DNA of 8,555 nt from Candidatus Fischerbacteria bacterium RBG_13_37_8 (GTDB lineage: Bacteria; Acidobacteriota; HRBIN11; MFGW01): NCBI GenBank assembly GCA_001780385.1, contig MFGW01000010.1:20373-28927 (forward strand), given 5' to 3'. Under the pieces are notes generated by a model. The model saw only the letters and a program-made list of their open reading frames with translations. It ran no database searches and had not been told where the DNA came from. This document shows positions 1 to 5,323 of the stretch, piece after piece (position 1 is the stretch's first letter; each line of letters opens with the position of its first letter). The position numbers and the translations under genes are program-made.

Positions 1-1
1 A

Positions 2-529
2 ACAAAACAAGCACGGCACAGAATAGAACATGCCCAGGTTGTACGACTGAGTGATATAAAAACTTTTGCACAATATAACATAATTGCATCGATGCAGCCA
101 ATTCATGCTACTTCAGATATGTACTGGGCGGAAAAAAGAGTTGGACCGGAGAGAGTTAAAGGTGCTTATGCATGGCGAAAATTCATTGAACAAAAAGTAG
201 TAATAGCAGGTGGTTCAGATGCTCCGGTAGAAAGTATCAATCCGATTTTAGGGATATATGCGGCAGTAACCAGAAAAGATTTAAAGGGATACCCTGAGAA
301 AGGCTGGATGCCTGATCAAATATTATCCATTGAGGAAGCGGTGAAATTATATACTGTTAATCCTGCCTATGCGTCGTTTATGGAAAATATAAAAGGGGTG
401 ATCAAGAAAGATTACCTTGCAGATATTACTATTCTTGACCGGAATATTATGACTATTCCGCGAGAAGAAATCCCATTGACAAAAGTACTTTATACAATTG
501 TCAATGGAAAAATAGTATATAAGAAATAA
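2..529 (+). CDS. YtcJ-like amidohydrolase (amidohydrolase family 3), C-terminal part
   Basis: This is the 3' end of a gene that begins left of the window; the reading frame is open from base 2 to the TAA at 527-529 (175 residues seen). The visible part carries late metal-site motifs of the amidohydrolase superfamily: RIEHAQ with its His at 29-31, the IIASMQPIHAT segment, and GGSDAPVES with the Asp codon at 218-220. It ends with the usual return to the small beta domain (KGVIKKDYLADITILD and a terminal VNGKIVYKK). YtcJ-like enzymes are metal-dependent hydrolases of amide-type bonds; the true substrate cannot be told from this fragment. The N-terminal HxH motif and any signal peptide are outside the window. 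The Met at 92 is internal, not a start, because the homologous sequence continues upstream of it. The gene converges on the next one with a gap of only 9 bp. Confidence 0.88.
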   Translation, partial: TKQARHRIEHAQVVRLSDIKTFAQYNIIASMQPIHATSDMYWAEKRVGPERVKGAYAWRKFIEQKVVIAGGSDAPVESINPILGIYAAVTRKDLKGYPEKGWMPDQILSIEEAVKLYTVNPAYASFMENIKGVIKKDYLADITILDRNIMTIPREEIPLTKVLYTIVNGKIVYKK

Positions 530-534
530 ATGAA

Positions 535-555
535 GGGCTCAAACGCCCAGTTTTT
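535..555. terminator. Possible short convergent terminator hairpin
   Basis: GGGC (535-538) pairs with GCCC (545-548) across a 6-nt loop, followed on the + strand by AGTTTTT. The stem overlaps the stop codon of the converging minus-strand gene. Four base pairs is short, so this is a weak call. The reason for listing it is its place exactly between two convergent genes. Confidence 0.3.
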
Positions 556-1069
556 GATTTTCCAGGGATTGTATTTGAGTTTCGAGTTCTTGTATTTTTT
601 GATCGTATTCGCGCATTTTGCGATAGGCTTCTCCTGGATTAACAGTGAATATGCCAGCGCCTTTATTGATGCGATCCTGTTCTTCCGCCCGTTTATTTTT
701 CAGATCTGCGACCTGGTTTTTTAATTGTTCAATTTGTTTATCAATTTGTTCTATTTTTGCAGTATCTTCAGATTCAGCAGTGGAAGCAGTTTGCGGTTGC
801 TCGGATGTTGGTGTAGTGTTTTCCTCAGCAGAAGTATCTTGTGATGTTTCACCGGCAGGTGTGATTTCAGTTGATCCTGTTTCAATCCCCAATGTACCTT
901 TTTCCATTTGATCCAGATCTTCATTGGTGATAACTTTTGCTTTTTTTCCTTCCTGTTTCATTTTTTCGCGACGCTCTTTTTCTTTTTTTGCCGCATCAAC
1001 CAGCGATTGAGGATAAGCTAATTGCACCATCACTAATCCTGCGATTATTAACATCAAAATTTTTTTCAT
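539..1069 (-). CDS. Small secreted coiled-coil protein, function unknown
   Basis: This encodes 176 residues. The N-terminus MKKILMLIIAGLVMVQLAYPQ is a clear Sec signal peptide, with likely cleavage near residue 20. A Lys/Glu/Arg-rich segment follows (SLVDAAKKEKERREK, then VITNEDL), then a Ser/Thr/Glu-rich low-complexity linker (about 60-100). Two heptad-like coiled-coil stretches come last (about 103-135 and 150-172, e.g. KIEQIDKQIEQLKNQ and KIQELETQIQSLENQ). The start is ATG 1067-1069, because AGGAG (ctcct on the + strand at 1078-1082) lies 8 nt upstream. A longer GTG start at 1078 would overlap this ribosome site. I recall similar short 'AAKKEKERR...NEDL' secreted proteins from Acidobacteriota/Aminicenantota. 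A periplasmic or envelope structural role is inference only. No catalytic motif is visible. Confidence 0.85.
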   Translation of the reverse strand: MKKILMLIIAGLVMVQLAYPQSLVDAAKKEKERREKMKQEGKKAKVITNEDLDQMEKGTLGIETGSTEITPAGETSQDTSAEENTTPTSEQPQTASTAESEDTAKIEQIDKQIEQLKNQVADLKNKRAEEQDRINKGAGIFTVNPGEAYRKMREYDQKIQELETQIQSLENQKLGV

Positions 1070-1102
1070 AAAATTCACTCCTGTAAATAATGCTGTATTC
1101 TT

Positions 1103-1131
1103 ATTTTAAAGCAAAAAAAGAAAATTATCAA
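1103..1131 (-). promoter_or_regulatory. Sigma70-like promoter of the small secreted protein gene
   Basis: On the minus strand TTGATA (1126-1131) is followed by a 17-bp spacer and TAAAAT (1103-1108). Predicted transcription would start near 1096, giving a leader of about 27 nt that contains the AGGAG site. The match is good but not experimentally supported. Confidence 0.5.
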
Positions 1132-1160
1132 GAAAGAAGCGGGTGATTCTGAAATTAGCT

Positions 1161-1230
1161 GAGGACTAGGGAATGGGGACTAGGGAATGGGGACTGGGGA
1201 ATAGGGAATGGGGACTAGGGACTGGGGAAT
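1161..1230 (+). repeat. Heptamer tandem array, ten units of RGGGAMT, G-rich on + strand
   Basis: Exactly ten consecutive 7-bp units fill 70 bp. The variants are AGGGAAT, GGGGACT, GGGGAAT and AGGGACT; the first unit, GAGGACT, is degenerate. Nine units carry runs of three or four G separated by 3-4 nt, which fits the G-quadruplex pattern more than twice over. Read in the direction of the minus-strand gene, the array is C-rich and lies about 30 bp upstream of that gene's -35 box. The units resemble the heptanucleotide STRR repeats (CCCCAGT/CCCCATT type) known from heterocystous cyanobacteria; this is similarity of sequence only. Confidence 0.9.
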
Positions 1231-1425
1231 AGCTACCCATAAAGAACTTAATACTCTTAATCTCGAATGAGTCAGAATAAGAAATATCATAGAAATATTC
1301 TTTACAAAAAATTCTTGATGTTCATCAAAAAACATGTTTCCATCATTTAACATTCTTATTTTTTCAGGATTAAAGAACAAGTTCTTTATGGGCAGCTATT
1401 CCCTATTCCCCAGTCCCTATTCCCT
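1203..1425. repeat. Large imperfect inverted repeat (foldback) with about 129-bp centre
   Basis: The arms 1231-1249 and 1379-1397 are reverse complements over 19 bp with one mismatch. The symmetry extends outward through four heptamer units on each side (1203-1230 against 1398-1425), giving about 42 of 47 matching positions. The centre (1250-1378) is AT-rich. A perfect 8-bp palindrome with a 2-nt spacer lies at the right inner boundary (1371-1388). The centre has no recognisable gene: a minus-strand open frame runs through it into the heptamers but has no ribosome site or recognisable domain. This could be a non-autonomous, MITE-like element or two heptamer arrays that grew in opposite orientation. 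No target duplication was identified. Confidence 0.7.
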
Positions 1426-1432
1426 ATCTCCG
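1398..1432 (-). repeat. Heptamer tandem array, five units, C-rich on + strand
   Basis: Units on the + strand are ATTCCCT, ATTCCCC, AGTCCCT, ATTCCCT and a degenerate ATCTCCG. This is the same family as the array at 1161-1230 but inverted. It ends 4 bp before the TTGACA box that probably drives the radical SAM gene. Confidence 0.85.
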
Positions 1433-1436
1433 GTGT

Positions 1437-1465
1437 TTGACAAAATAACTCAAGCGCATTAATAT
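1437..1465 (+). promoter_or_regulatory. Sigma70-like promoter of the radical SAM gene
   Basis: A perfect TTGACA (1437-1442) is followed by a 17-bp spacer and TAATAT (1460-1465). The predicted transcript starts near 1472, leaving a leader of about 77 nt before the ATG at 1549. The leader holds a 16-codon ATG frame (1482-1532) with no clear ribosome site, and only a weak AAAGG (1531-1535) upstream of the main start. Confidence 0.5.
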
Positions 1466-1548
1466 GTAGAAGCTGCAGTTTATGAAGAGAACAGCAGGTT
1501 TTCACAAAAAAGCTTTAATGCAAATTTCATAAAGGTACATAGAATATT

Positions 1549-3042
1549 ATGAAAGCAATATTTATGAATCCGCCGGGTGGTTATTTAGCCGAGCGATGGA
1601 GCCATGGCGAATTAATTCCTGCTTTAGGCATAGGATATATAGCAGCGGTATTGGAGAAAGCAGGACATTCAATTACAATTATTGATCCTATTGCTGAAAG
1701 ATTAAGCAATACTGATATAATTAAAAGAATACAAGCTATTGATCCTCATCTTATCGGGATTACTTTTACTACAGAAAATAGATTTGAAGCATTTAAAATT
1801 GCGCAATTCATAAAGAAAATATTTTCTTCTATTGCACTTGTATTAGGAGGACCGCATGTCTGGCAAACAGCAGAGGATACTCTCACCAGGTTGCACTATA
1901 TAGATTTCATAGTGCGAGGAGAAGGAGAGATTACCACGTTAGAATTGTTTGAAGCCCTGGAACATGACAAGGATTTAAAAACAATACAAGGTTTATCCTA
2001 TCGTAATGGGAAGGGCGTGATTATTCATAATCCAGACAGGATATTAATAAATGATTTAAATGAATTACCTTCTCCCGCACGGCATCTTTATCCCATGGAA
2101 AAATATAATTATTATCATTATGTACCTGGGGCAGGAAAAAAGAAAGTGCTCAATATGATGTCGAGTCGTGGATGTCCGTTCAACTGTAATTTTTGTGCTA
2201 CTCCTTCAAATTGGGGCAGGAAAGTGCGATATCGAAGTATTGAGCGTGTTATTCAAGAAATAGAGGAATTGGTACATAAATACGGGGCAGAAGCTATTGG
2301 TTTTTTTGATGATACATTTAGTTTTGATCCGAGGCGTGTTTCGGAATTTTGTGATGCATTGACTGCAAAAAAGCTGAATATATTTTGGTATTGCGAGATA
2401 AGAATAGATACCGTGGACAAGGCATTGCTCAAGAAAATGAAGGATGCAGGATGTTTTTACATAGGCATGGGTGTAGAATCAGCTTCACCCAGAATAATCA
2501 ATGAGATCATTAATAAAGGAAAAGGATTTTCCATAGATAAAGTTACGGAAGTGATAAAGAATTGCATTGACCTTGATATTATTCCGGCTCCCTTTTTTAT
2601 ACTTTCGCATCCCAGTGAAACAATGATAGATGCGAGAAAAACTATGGATTATATAAAATTCATACGTACCCTTACTGATACTATTGATATTTCAATAAGT
2701 ATCATGCATATTTATCCCGGAACACCTCTTGAAGTGTTGGCGCGTGAGAACGGGAAGATACCAAAGGATTTTAGCTGGTCTTTACCTCATCAAAAAAATA
2801 TTATAACACTCCCCGCGGCACAAGGCGAGGTTCCATTGTTTATTGATACATTAAGCTGGGAAGAAATATCTCAATTATTATTTGAATGGTCATCGTCAAA
2901 GAAAAGTTATTCTCTTCTTAATAAAATACCGAAGGTTTTAAAGAGCATACGATCATGGCAGGATTTCAGCCGTTATGCAGTAATGGCGAAAGTATATGCA
3001 AAAATGAAGTACAGGAAAATAGTTCATTCAGGGAAATCCTGA
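1549..3042 (+). CDS. B12-binding-domain radical SAM protein, substrate unknown
   Basis: This encodes 497 residues. The N-terminal 140 or so residues match a cobalamin-binding Rossmann domain of the type found in the BchE/methyltransferase-like radical SAM class: MNPPGG opening, LGIGYIAAVLEKAGH, IDPHLIGITFTT, LVLGGPHV and FIVRGEGE. No DxHxxG cobalamin-ligand motif is evident, so cobalamin may bind base-off or not at all. The radical SAM core carries the CxxxCxxC cluster motif in RGCPFNCNFC (Cys209, Cys213, Cys216), which binds the 4Fe-4S cluster. FFDDTFSFD and IGMGVESAS are the usual later core strands. A Cys-poor C-terminal tail of about 110 residues follows. Family members methylate or rearrange lipids, cofactors, antibiotics or P-C compounds; nothing here tells which. 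The ATG at 1549 has a weak ribosome site (AAAGG, 13 nt away) and begins the typical MKAIFMNPP sequence. The gene ends in TGA, showing UGA works as a stop here. Confidence 0.92.
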   Translation: MKAIFMNPPGGYLAERWSHGELIPALGIGYIAAVLEKAGHSITIIDPIAERLSNTDIIKRIQAIDPHLIGITFTTENRFEAFKIAQFIKKIFSSIALVLGGPHVWQTAEDTLTRLHYIDFIVRGEGEITTLELFEALEHDKDLKTIQGLSYRNGKGVIIHNPDRILINDLNELPSPARHLYPMEKYNYYHYVPGAGKKKVLNMMSSRGCPFNCNFCATPSNWGRKVRYRSIERVIQEIEELVHKYGAEAIGFFDDTFSFDPRRVSEFCDALTAKKLNIFWYCEIRIDTVDKALLKKMKDAGCFYIGMGVESASPRIINEIINKGKGFSIDKVTEVIKNCIDLDIIPAPFFILSHPSETMIDARKTMDYIKFIRTLTDTIDISISIMHIYPGTPLEVLARENGKIPKDFSWSLPHQKNIITLPAAQGEVPLFIDTLSWEEISQLLFEWSSSKKSYSLLNKIPKVLKSIRSWQDFSRYAVMAKVYAKMKYRKIVHSGKS

Positions 3043-3054
3043 AAGGTTTTAAAC

Positions 3055-3146
3055 AGGAGTCAAACATGTATTTATGCGTTTCTCCATTCTCAATTTTATG
3101 TTCAAGGTTTGTGGTGGCTTCGCATCCCTCAATTCCCAGTCCCTAA
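3055..3146 (+). other. Ribosome-site-plus-ATG stub running into repeat DNA
   Basis: AGGAG (3055-3059) stands 6 nt before an ATG (3066), an ideal spacing, but the frame runs only 26 codons. Most of its second half is repeat sequence: the 24-bp repeat, then heptamers, ending at TAA 3144-3146. It lies 13 nt after the radical SAM stop, where a second operon gene would begin. It may be the head of a gene cut off by repeat insertion or a deletion, or chance. The product has no recognisable domain. Confidence 0.25.
3101..3144 (+). repeat. Composite intergenic repeat: 24-bp unit followed by heptamers
   Basis: Bases 3101-3124 match 3855-3878 with one mismatch in 24 (core GTGGTGGCTTCGCA). They are followed after a few bases by ATTCCC-AGTCCCT (3132-3144), the heptamer family seen elsewhere in the window. 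Seven bases later comes AAGGAGG, the ribosome site of the next gene. Compared with the copy at 3855-4006, this looks like a shortened version lacking the foldback centre. Confidence 0.75.
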
Positions 3147-3161
3147 TTTTAAGGAGGTATT

Positions 3162-3797
3162 ATGAAAAAATTTGGAATCAGTTTACTTTTTGTAGCTGTA
3201 GTCATGGTATTTATCGTGACAGCCCAGGAATTGCCAAAGTGTCCCAAATGTCAGCAACCTGTTTATTCTTCATGGTGGAAATATTGTCCAGCGTGTAGTA
3301 CAAAATTGCCTGAGTTTGAAATAAAAGGCAAATCAATAGATGAAGAAATTGTGCTTGGCAATGTATATAAAAATACGAAATGGAAATTCAGTATTGATAA
3401 GCCATCGGATAATTGGTCATTTTTAACGGGAAAGGAAGCAGCAGATTTTAATAAAGATGCCATTTTAGCAATGAGCACGGAAAGTGCTTACGGGATGGTA
3501 ATAGTTGAAGAGATGCCTGATATTCAACTAAAAGAATATGAGAAGTTAGTACTTCCTAAGCTGGATAACCGGCAGGTTGCATCGCGAAAAATGATACAGA
3601 TAGGAGGTGTTCAGGGCGTTGTTGATGAAGTGGAAGGTGCATATGAAGGTGCACAGATTATGTGGAAGATAGCGATATATAATGAAGGAGATTTTTATTA
3701 CCAGGTGCATTGCTGGGCATCAAAATCATTATTTGAACGATACCGTAAGGAATGCGATATAATCATTGAATCATTCAAGTATTACACCGAGAAGTAA
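3162..3797 (+). CDS. Secreted zinc-ribbon protein, function unknown
   Basis: This encodes 211 residues. AAGGAGG (3151-3157) lies 4 nt before the ATG, a strong ribosome site. Residues 1-21 form a Sec signal peptide, with likely cleavage after the Ala of VTA-QE. A short zinc-ribbon-like knuckle pair follows at once: CPKC (Cys27, Cys30) and CPAC (Cys42, Cys45), a 4-Cys site that may bind a metal. The rest (about 60-211) is a soluble alpha/beta domain with features such as WKFSIDKPSDNWSF and GVQGVVDEVEGAYEGAQ. It loosely recalls small PsbP/DUF1795-type secreted domains, but I do not recognise it with confidence. A zinc ribbon placed directly after a signal peptide is unusual, since most ribbons are cytoplasmic. 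No -35/-10 pair was found in the 119-bp spacer, so it could be cotranscribed with the radical SAM gene upstream. Confidence 0.85.
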   Translation: MKKFGISLLFVAVVMVFIVTAQELPKCPKCQQPVYSSWWKYCPACSTKLPEFEIKGKSIDEEIVLGNVYKNTKWKFSIDKPSDNWSFLTGKEAADFNKDAILAMSTESAYGMVIVEEMPDIQLKEYEKLVLPKLDNRQVASRKMIQIGGVQGVVDEVEGAYEGAQIMWKIAIYNEGDFYYQVHCWASKSLFERYRKECDIIIESFKYYTEK

Positions 3798-3847
3798 GAG
3801 CATCACGGAACGACTCTTATTTCAGTTTTCCTTAATGCTGATTAAGG
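3795..3847 (+). terminator. Two small hairpins after the zinc-ribbon gene, possible terminator
   Basis: TAAGAG (3795-3800, including the stop codon) pairs with CTCTTA (3814-3819), followed by TTTCAGTTTT. A second perfect 7-bp hairpin, CCTTAAT-GCTG-ATTAAGG, lies at 3830-3847 but lacks a following T-tract. Together they may end the upstream transcript. Confidence 0.3.
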
Positions 3848-3851
3848 TTCA

Positions 3852-3962
3852 AAGTTCAAAGTTTGTGGTGGCTTCGCACTTTTAATTATGTTGGATTCCG
3901 ACTTGTTCGCAGTAGCGGAATAGAGAAATAGATGATGCGAAGCCTATGAAAACATTGAACTT
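3852..3962. repeat. 111-bp foldback element with 27-bp imperfect terminal inverted repeats
   Basis: The ends 3852-3878 and 3936-3962 are reverse complements at 21 of 27 positions, including perfect outer (AAGTTCAA/TTGAACTT) and inner (GGCTTCGCA/TGCGAAGCC) blocks. A further nested pair, ATTCCG/CGGAAT (3895-3900/3916-3921), lies in the middle. The left end carries the 24-bp unit also present at 3101-3124. No open frame is present. The structure is that of a small non-autonomous or REP-like intergenic hairpin element. Confidence 0.65.
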
Positions 3963-3981
3963 CCCGCCCGTAGCGGGTTTT
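3963..3981 (+). terminator. Short GC hairpin with T-tract upstream of the selenoprotein candidate
   Basis: CCCGC (3963-3967) pairs with GCGGG (3973-3977) across CCGTA and is followed by TTTT. It lies just before the heptamers and the next promoter. It could act as a weak intrinsic terminator that isolates the downstream transcription unit. Confidence 0.35.
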
Positions 3982-4006
3982 CCCTATTCCCTAGTCCCTA
4001 GTCCCA
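3979..4006 (-). repeat. Heptamer tandem array, about four units, C-rich on + strand
   Basis: Units are TTTCCCT, ATTCCCT, AGTCCCT and AGTCCCA, the same family as 1161-1230 and 1398-1432. The array ends immediately against the TTGACA box at 4007, with no gap. Confidence 0.8.
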
Positions 4007-4035
4007 TTGACAAGAATACATGAGTGTACTACAAT
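4007..4035 (+). promoter_or_regulatory. Strong sigma70-like promoter of the UshA-like gene
   Basis: A perfect TTGACA (4007-4012), a 17-bp spacer and TACAAT (4030-4035, five of six consensus bases) form the best promoter in the window. The transcript would start near 4042, directly before GGAGG (4044-4048) and the ATG at 4054. This makes an apparent GTG start at 4024 impossible, since it lies inside the promoter. Confidence 0.6.
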
Positions 4036-4053
4036 ATGAAGCTGGAGGTTTAT

Positions 4054-5169
4054 ATGAAAAAGAAGACAATGCGGTTTTTATTTGCAATAATGGTATTTGC
4101 TCTGGTCATAGCATTAGGTAGTGTGAATGCGACCGTTAAAAAACCCGGTGAAGAGCAGGTAACAGCGCAAAATGTTGAATTGGTAAAATCAGGTGATGTG
4201 CCGAATATTACTATATTTTATTCAGGTGAAATGCAGGGATGGTTTACACCGTGTGGTTGAGGTCATCCTCAAGGTGGATTAGCCCGGCGGGCTAATTATT
4301 TAAAGAAATATAGAGAAACGTTTCCCAAAAGTATTATTCTGCAATTCGATACGGGCAATTTATTTGATAATACAATAGCTGCTGATATAAAGAATGAAGC
4401 ATATGTAACTGCTTTTAATAAGCTTGGCATAAATGCTATTAACATTTCAGAAAGAGAGATGTTTACGGGTATCGATAAAGTCAAATCTTATATGAAAAAT
4501 GCAAAATATGAATTTCTTTCAAGCAATCTGGTTAATGAAAAGTCTGGGAAGCCGATATTCAAAGATCATGTGATTATCACGGAGAAGGTAGATAAAGTAG
4601 GCAAAATGAAAATTGGAGTAATAGGCTTCACGCGTTATGTAGCTTCGATGTGGGATGTTGATGATGGAACGAGAATAAAGGTAGCAGATTATTATATAAA
4701 GATAGCAAAAGATCTTGTTCCGACGCTACAGAAAAAGACAGATATGATAATAGCGCTTGTACATATGACGCAGGCGGATGCACAGCAGTTAGCAAAAGAA
4801 GTACCCGGTATTGATGTCATATTAGGTTCCTATGGATCAGAAAGAACGCAAACTCCCCTGAAAGTCAATAATACATTCATTGCCTATAGTGGATATCAAG
4901 GAAAAGGCCTTGGCGAAGCAAGAATATTTATAGACAAGAAAAAGAAAATTACTGATTTTAAAGATGATTATATAATTTTAACGAAGGATTATCCTGATGA
5001 TACCGAAATGCTCGCTTTTGTGAATGATGTACAGCAAAAAGCAGCCGAATATCAAAAACAGAAACAGGAAGAACAACGAAAAGCAACTCAACCACCGCCA
5101 CCGGCTCAACCGCCAGATCAACCTTCAACGACGCAGGCAGCACCAGAGGAAACCAATCCTCCGCATTAA
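4054..5169 (+). CDS. Candidate selenoprotein: secreted UshA/5'-nucleotidase-like protein with in-frame UGA (Sec69)
   Basis: Read through the UGA at 4258-4260, this encodes 371 residues. GGAGG (4044-4048) lies 5 nt before the ATG. Residues 1-26 form a signal peptide. The fold then follows the metallophosphatase domain of UshA-type 5'-nucleotidases: ITIFYSGEMQG (53-62), PCG-U-GHPQGGLARR (66-79), ILQFDTGNLF (95-104), AINISEREMF, FLSSNLVNEKSGKPIF, KIGVIGFTR, IIALVHMT, GIDVILGSYGS and a closing YSGYQGKGLGEA. The segments on both sides of the UGA belong to one domain, in one frame. Homologs as I recall them have PCGC here, so UGA replaces a Cys codon. Most canonical ligands look replaced: DxH by E59/Q61, GD by GN102, NHE by an ER pair, HSH by YGS; only the VHMT His remains. 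The UshA C-terminal nucleotide-binding domain is absent, replaced by a Pro/Gln-rich tail. Alternatives are a nonsense mutation or a sequencing error. A gene caller would report two fragments. Confidence 0.78.
4278..4296 (+). promoter_or_regulatory. Candidate bacterial SECIS hairpin
   Basis: ATTAGCCC (4278-4285) pairs perfectly with GGGCTAAT (4289-4296) around the loop GGC; opening the closing C-G pair gives the loop CGGCG. The stem base begins 17 nt and the loop about 25 nt after the UGA (4258-4260). Bacterial SECIS elements lie within the reading frame just after the UGA, with a G among the first two loop bases, where SelB binds. Both criteria are met. The hairpin spans codons Leu-Ala-Arg-Arg-Ala, with the tandem CGG Arg codons forming the loop side. 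It has no T-tract and sits inside a gene, so a terminator is less likely. Confidence 0.6.
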
Positions 5170-5207
5170 TATATAACACAAATAGCAGTGGTTAGTTTTC
5201 TATAAGT

Positions 5208-5299
5208 AGGATCAAGTCTTTATCTGTAGAAAACGAGATGATTTAAGCAGGGTGCTTGTTATCGAAATTTATTCTGCAGAAAAAGCTTGATCCTTTTTT
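5208..5299 (+). terminator. Long hairpin with T-tract after the UshA-like gene
   Basis: AGGATCAAG (5208-5216) pairs with CTTGATCCT (5286-5294). Inward, a further stretch of about 16 bp matches at 13 positions (around 5218-5233 against 5269-5285). A central hairpin, AAGCA-GGG-TGCTT, lies at 5245-5257. The outer stem runs straight into TTTTTT (5294-5299). This is a good intrinsic terminator for the + strand but unusually long (about 87 nt of stem and loop), so it may also be another intergenic foldback element used as a terminator. The rest of the 154-bp spacer holds nothing else clear apart from a TAAAAT box at 5304-5309 without a matching -35. Confidence 0.6.
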
Positions 5300-5323
5300 C
5301 TTTTAAAATTACGTCAAAAAATT

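Noticed and set aside
1180..1380. Minus-strand open frame of about 66 codons through the foldback centre
   Set aside because: It needs a TTG start, has no ribosome site, and its last third is translation of heptamer repeats. No domain is recognisable.
1161..1432. CRISPR array
   Set aside because: The repeats are contiguous 7-bp units without spacers, and the only interval is flanked by inverted, not direct, copies.
1482..1532. 16-codon leader frame upstream of the radical SAM gene
   Set aside because: It has no clear ribosome site and no attenuator-like codon run or paired hairpins, so it is probably chance.
4258..4260. UGA as an ordinary nonsense mutation or as a reassigned codon
   Set aside because: The frame after it shows no further decay over 300 codons, it falls at an expected Cys position, a SECIS-like hairpin follows, and UGA ends other genes in the window. 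A sequencing error cannot be excluded from one sequence.
4459..5169. Independent gene starting at the internal ATG 4459
   Set aside because: No ribosome site fits well, it would start in the middle of the metallophosphatase-like domain, and conserved segments such as GGLARR lie upstream in the same frame.
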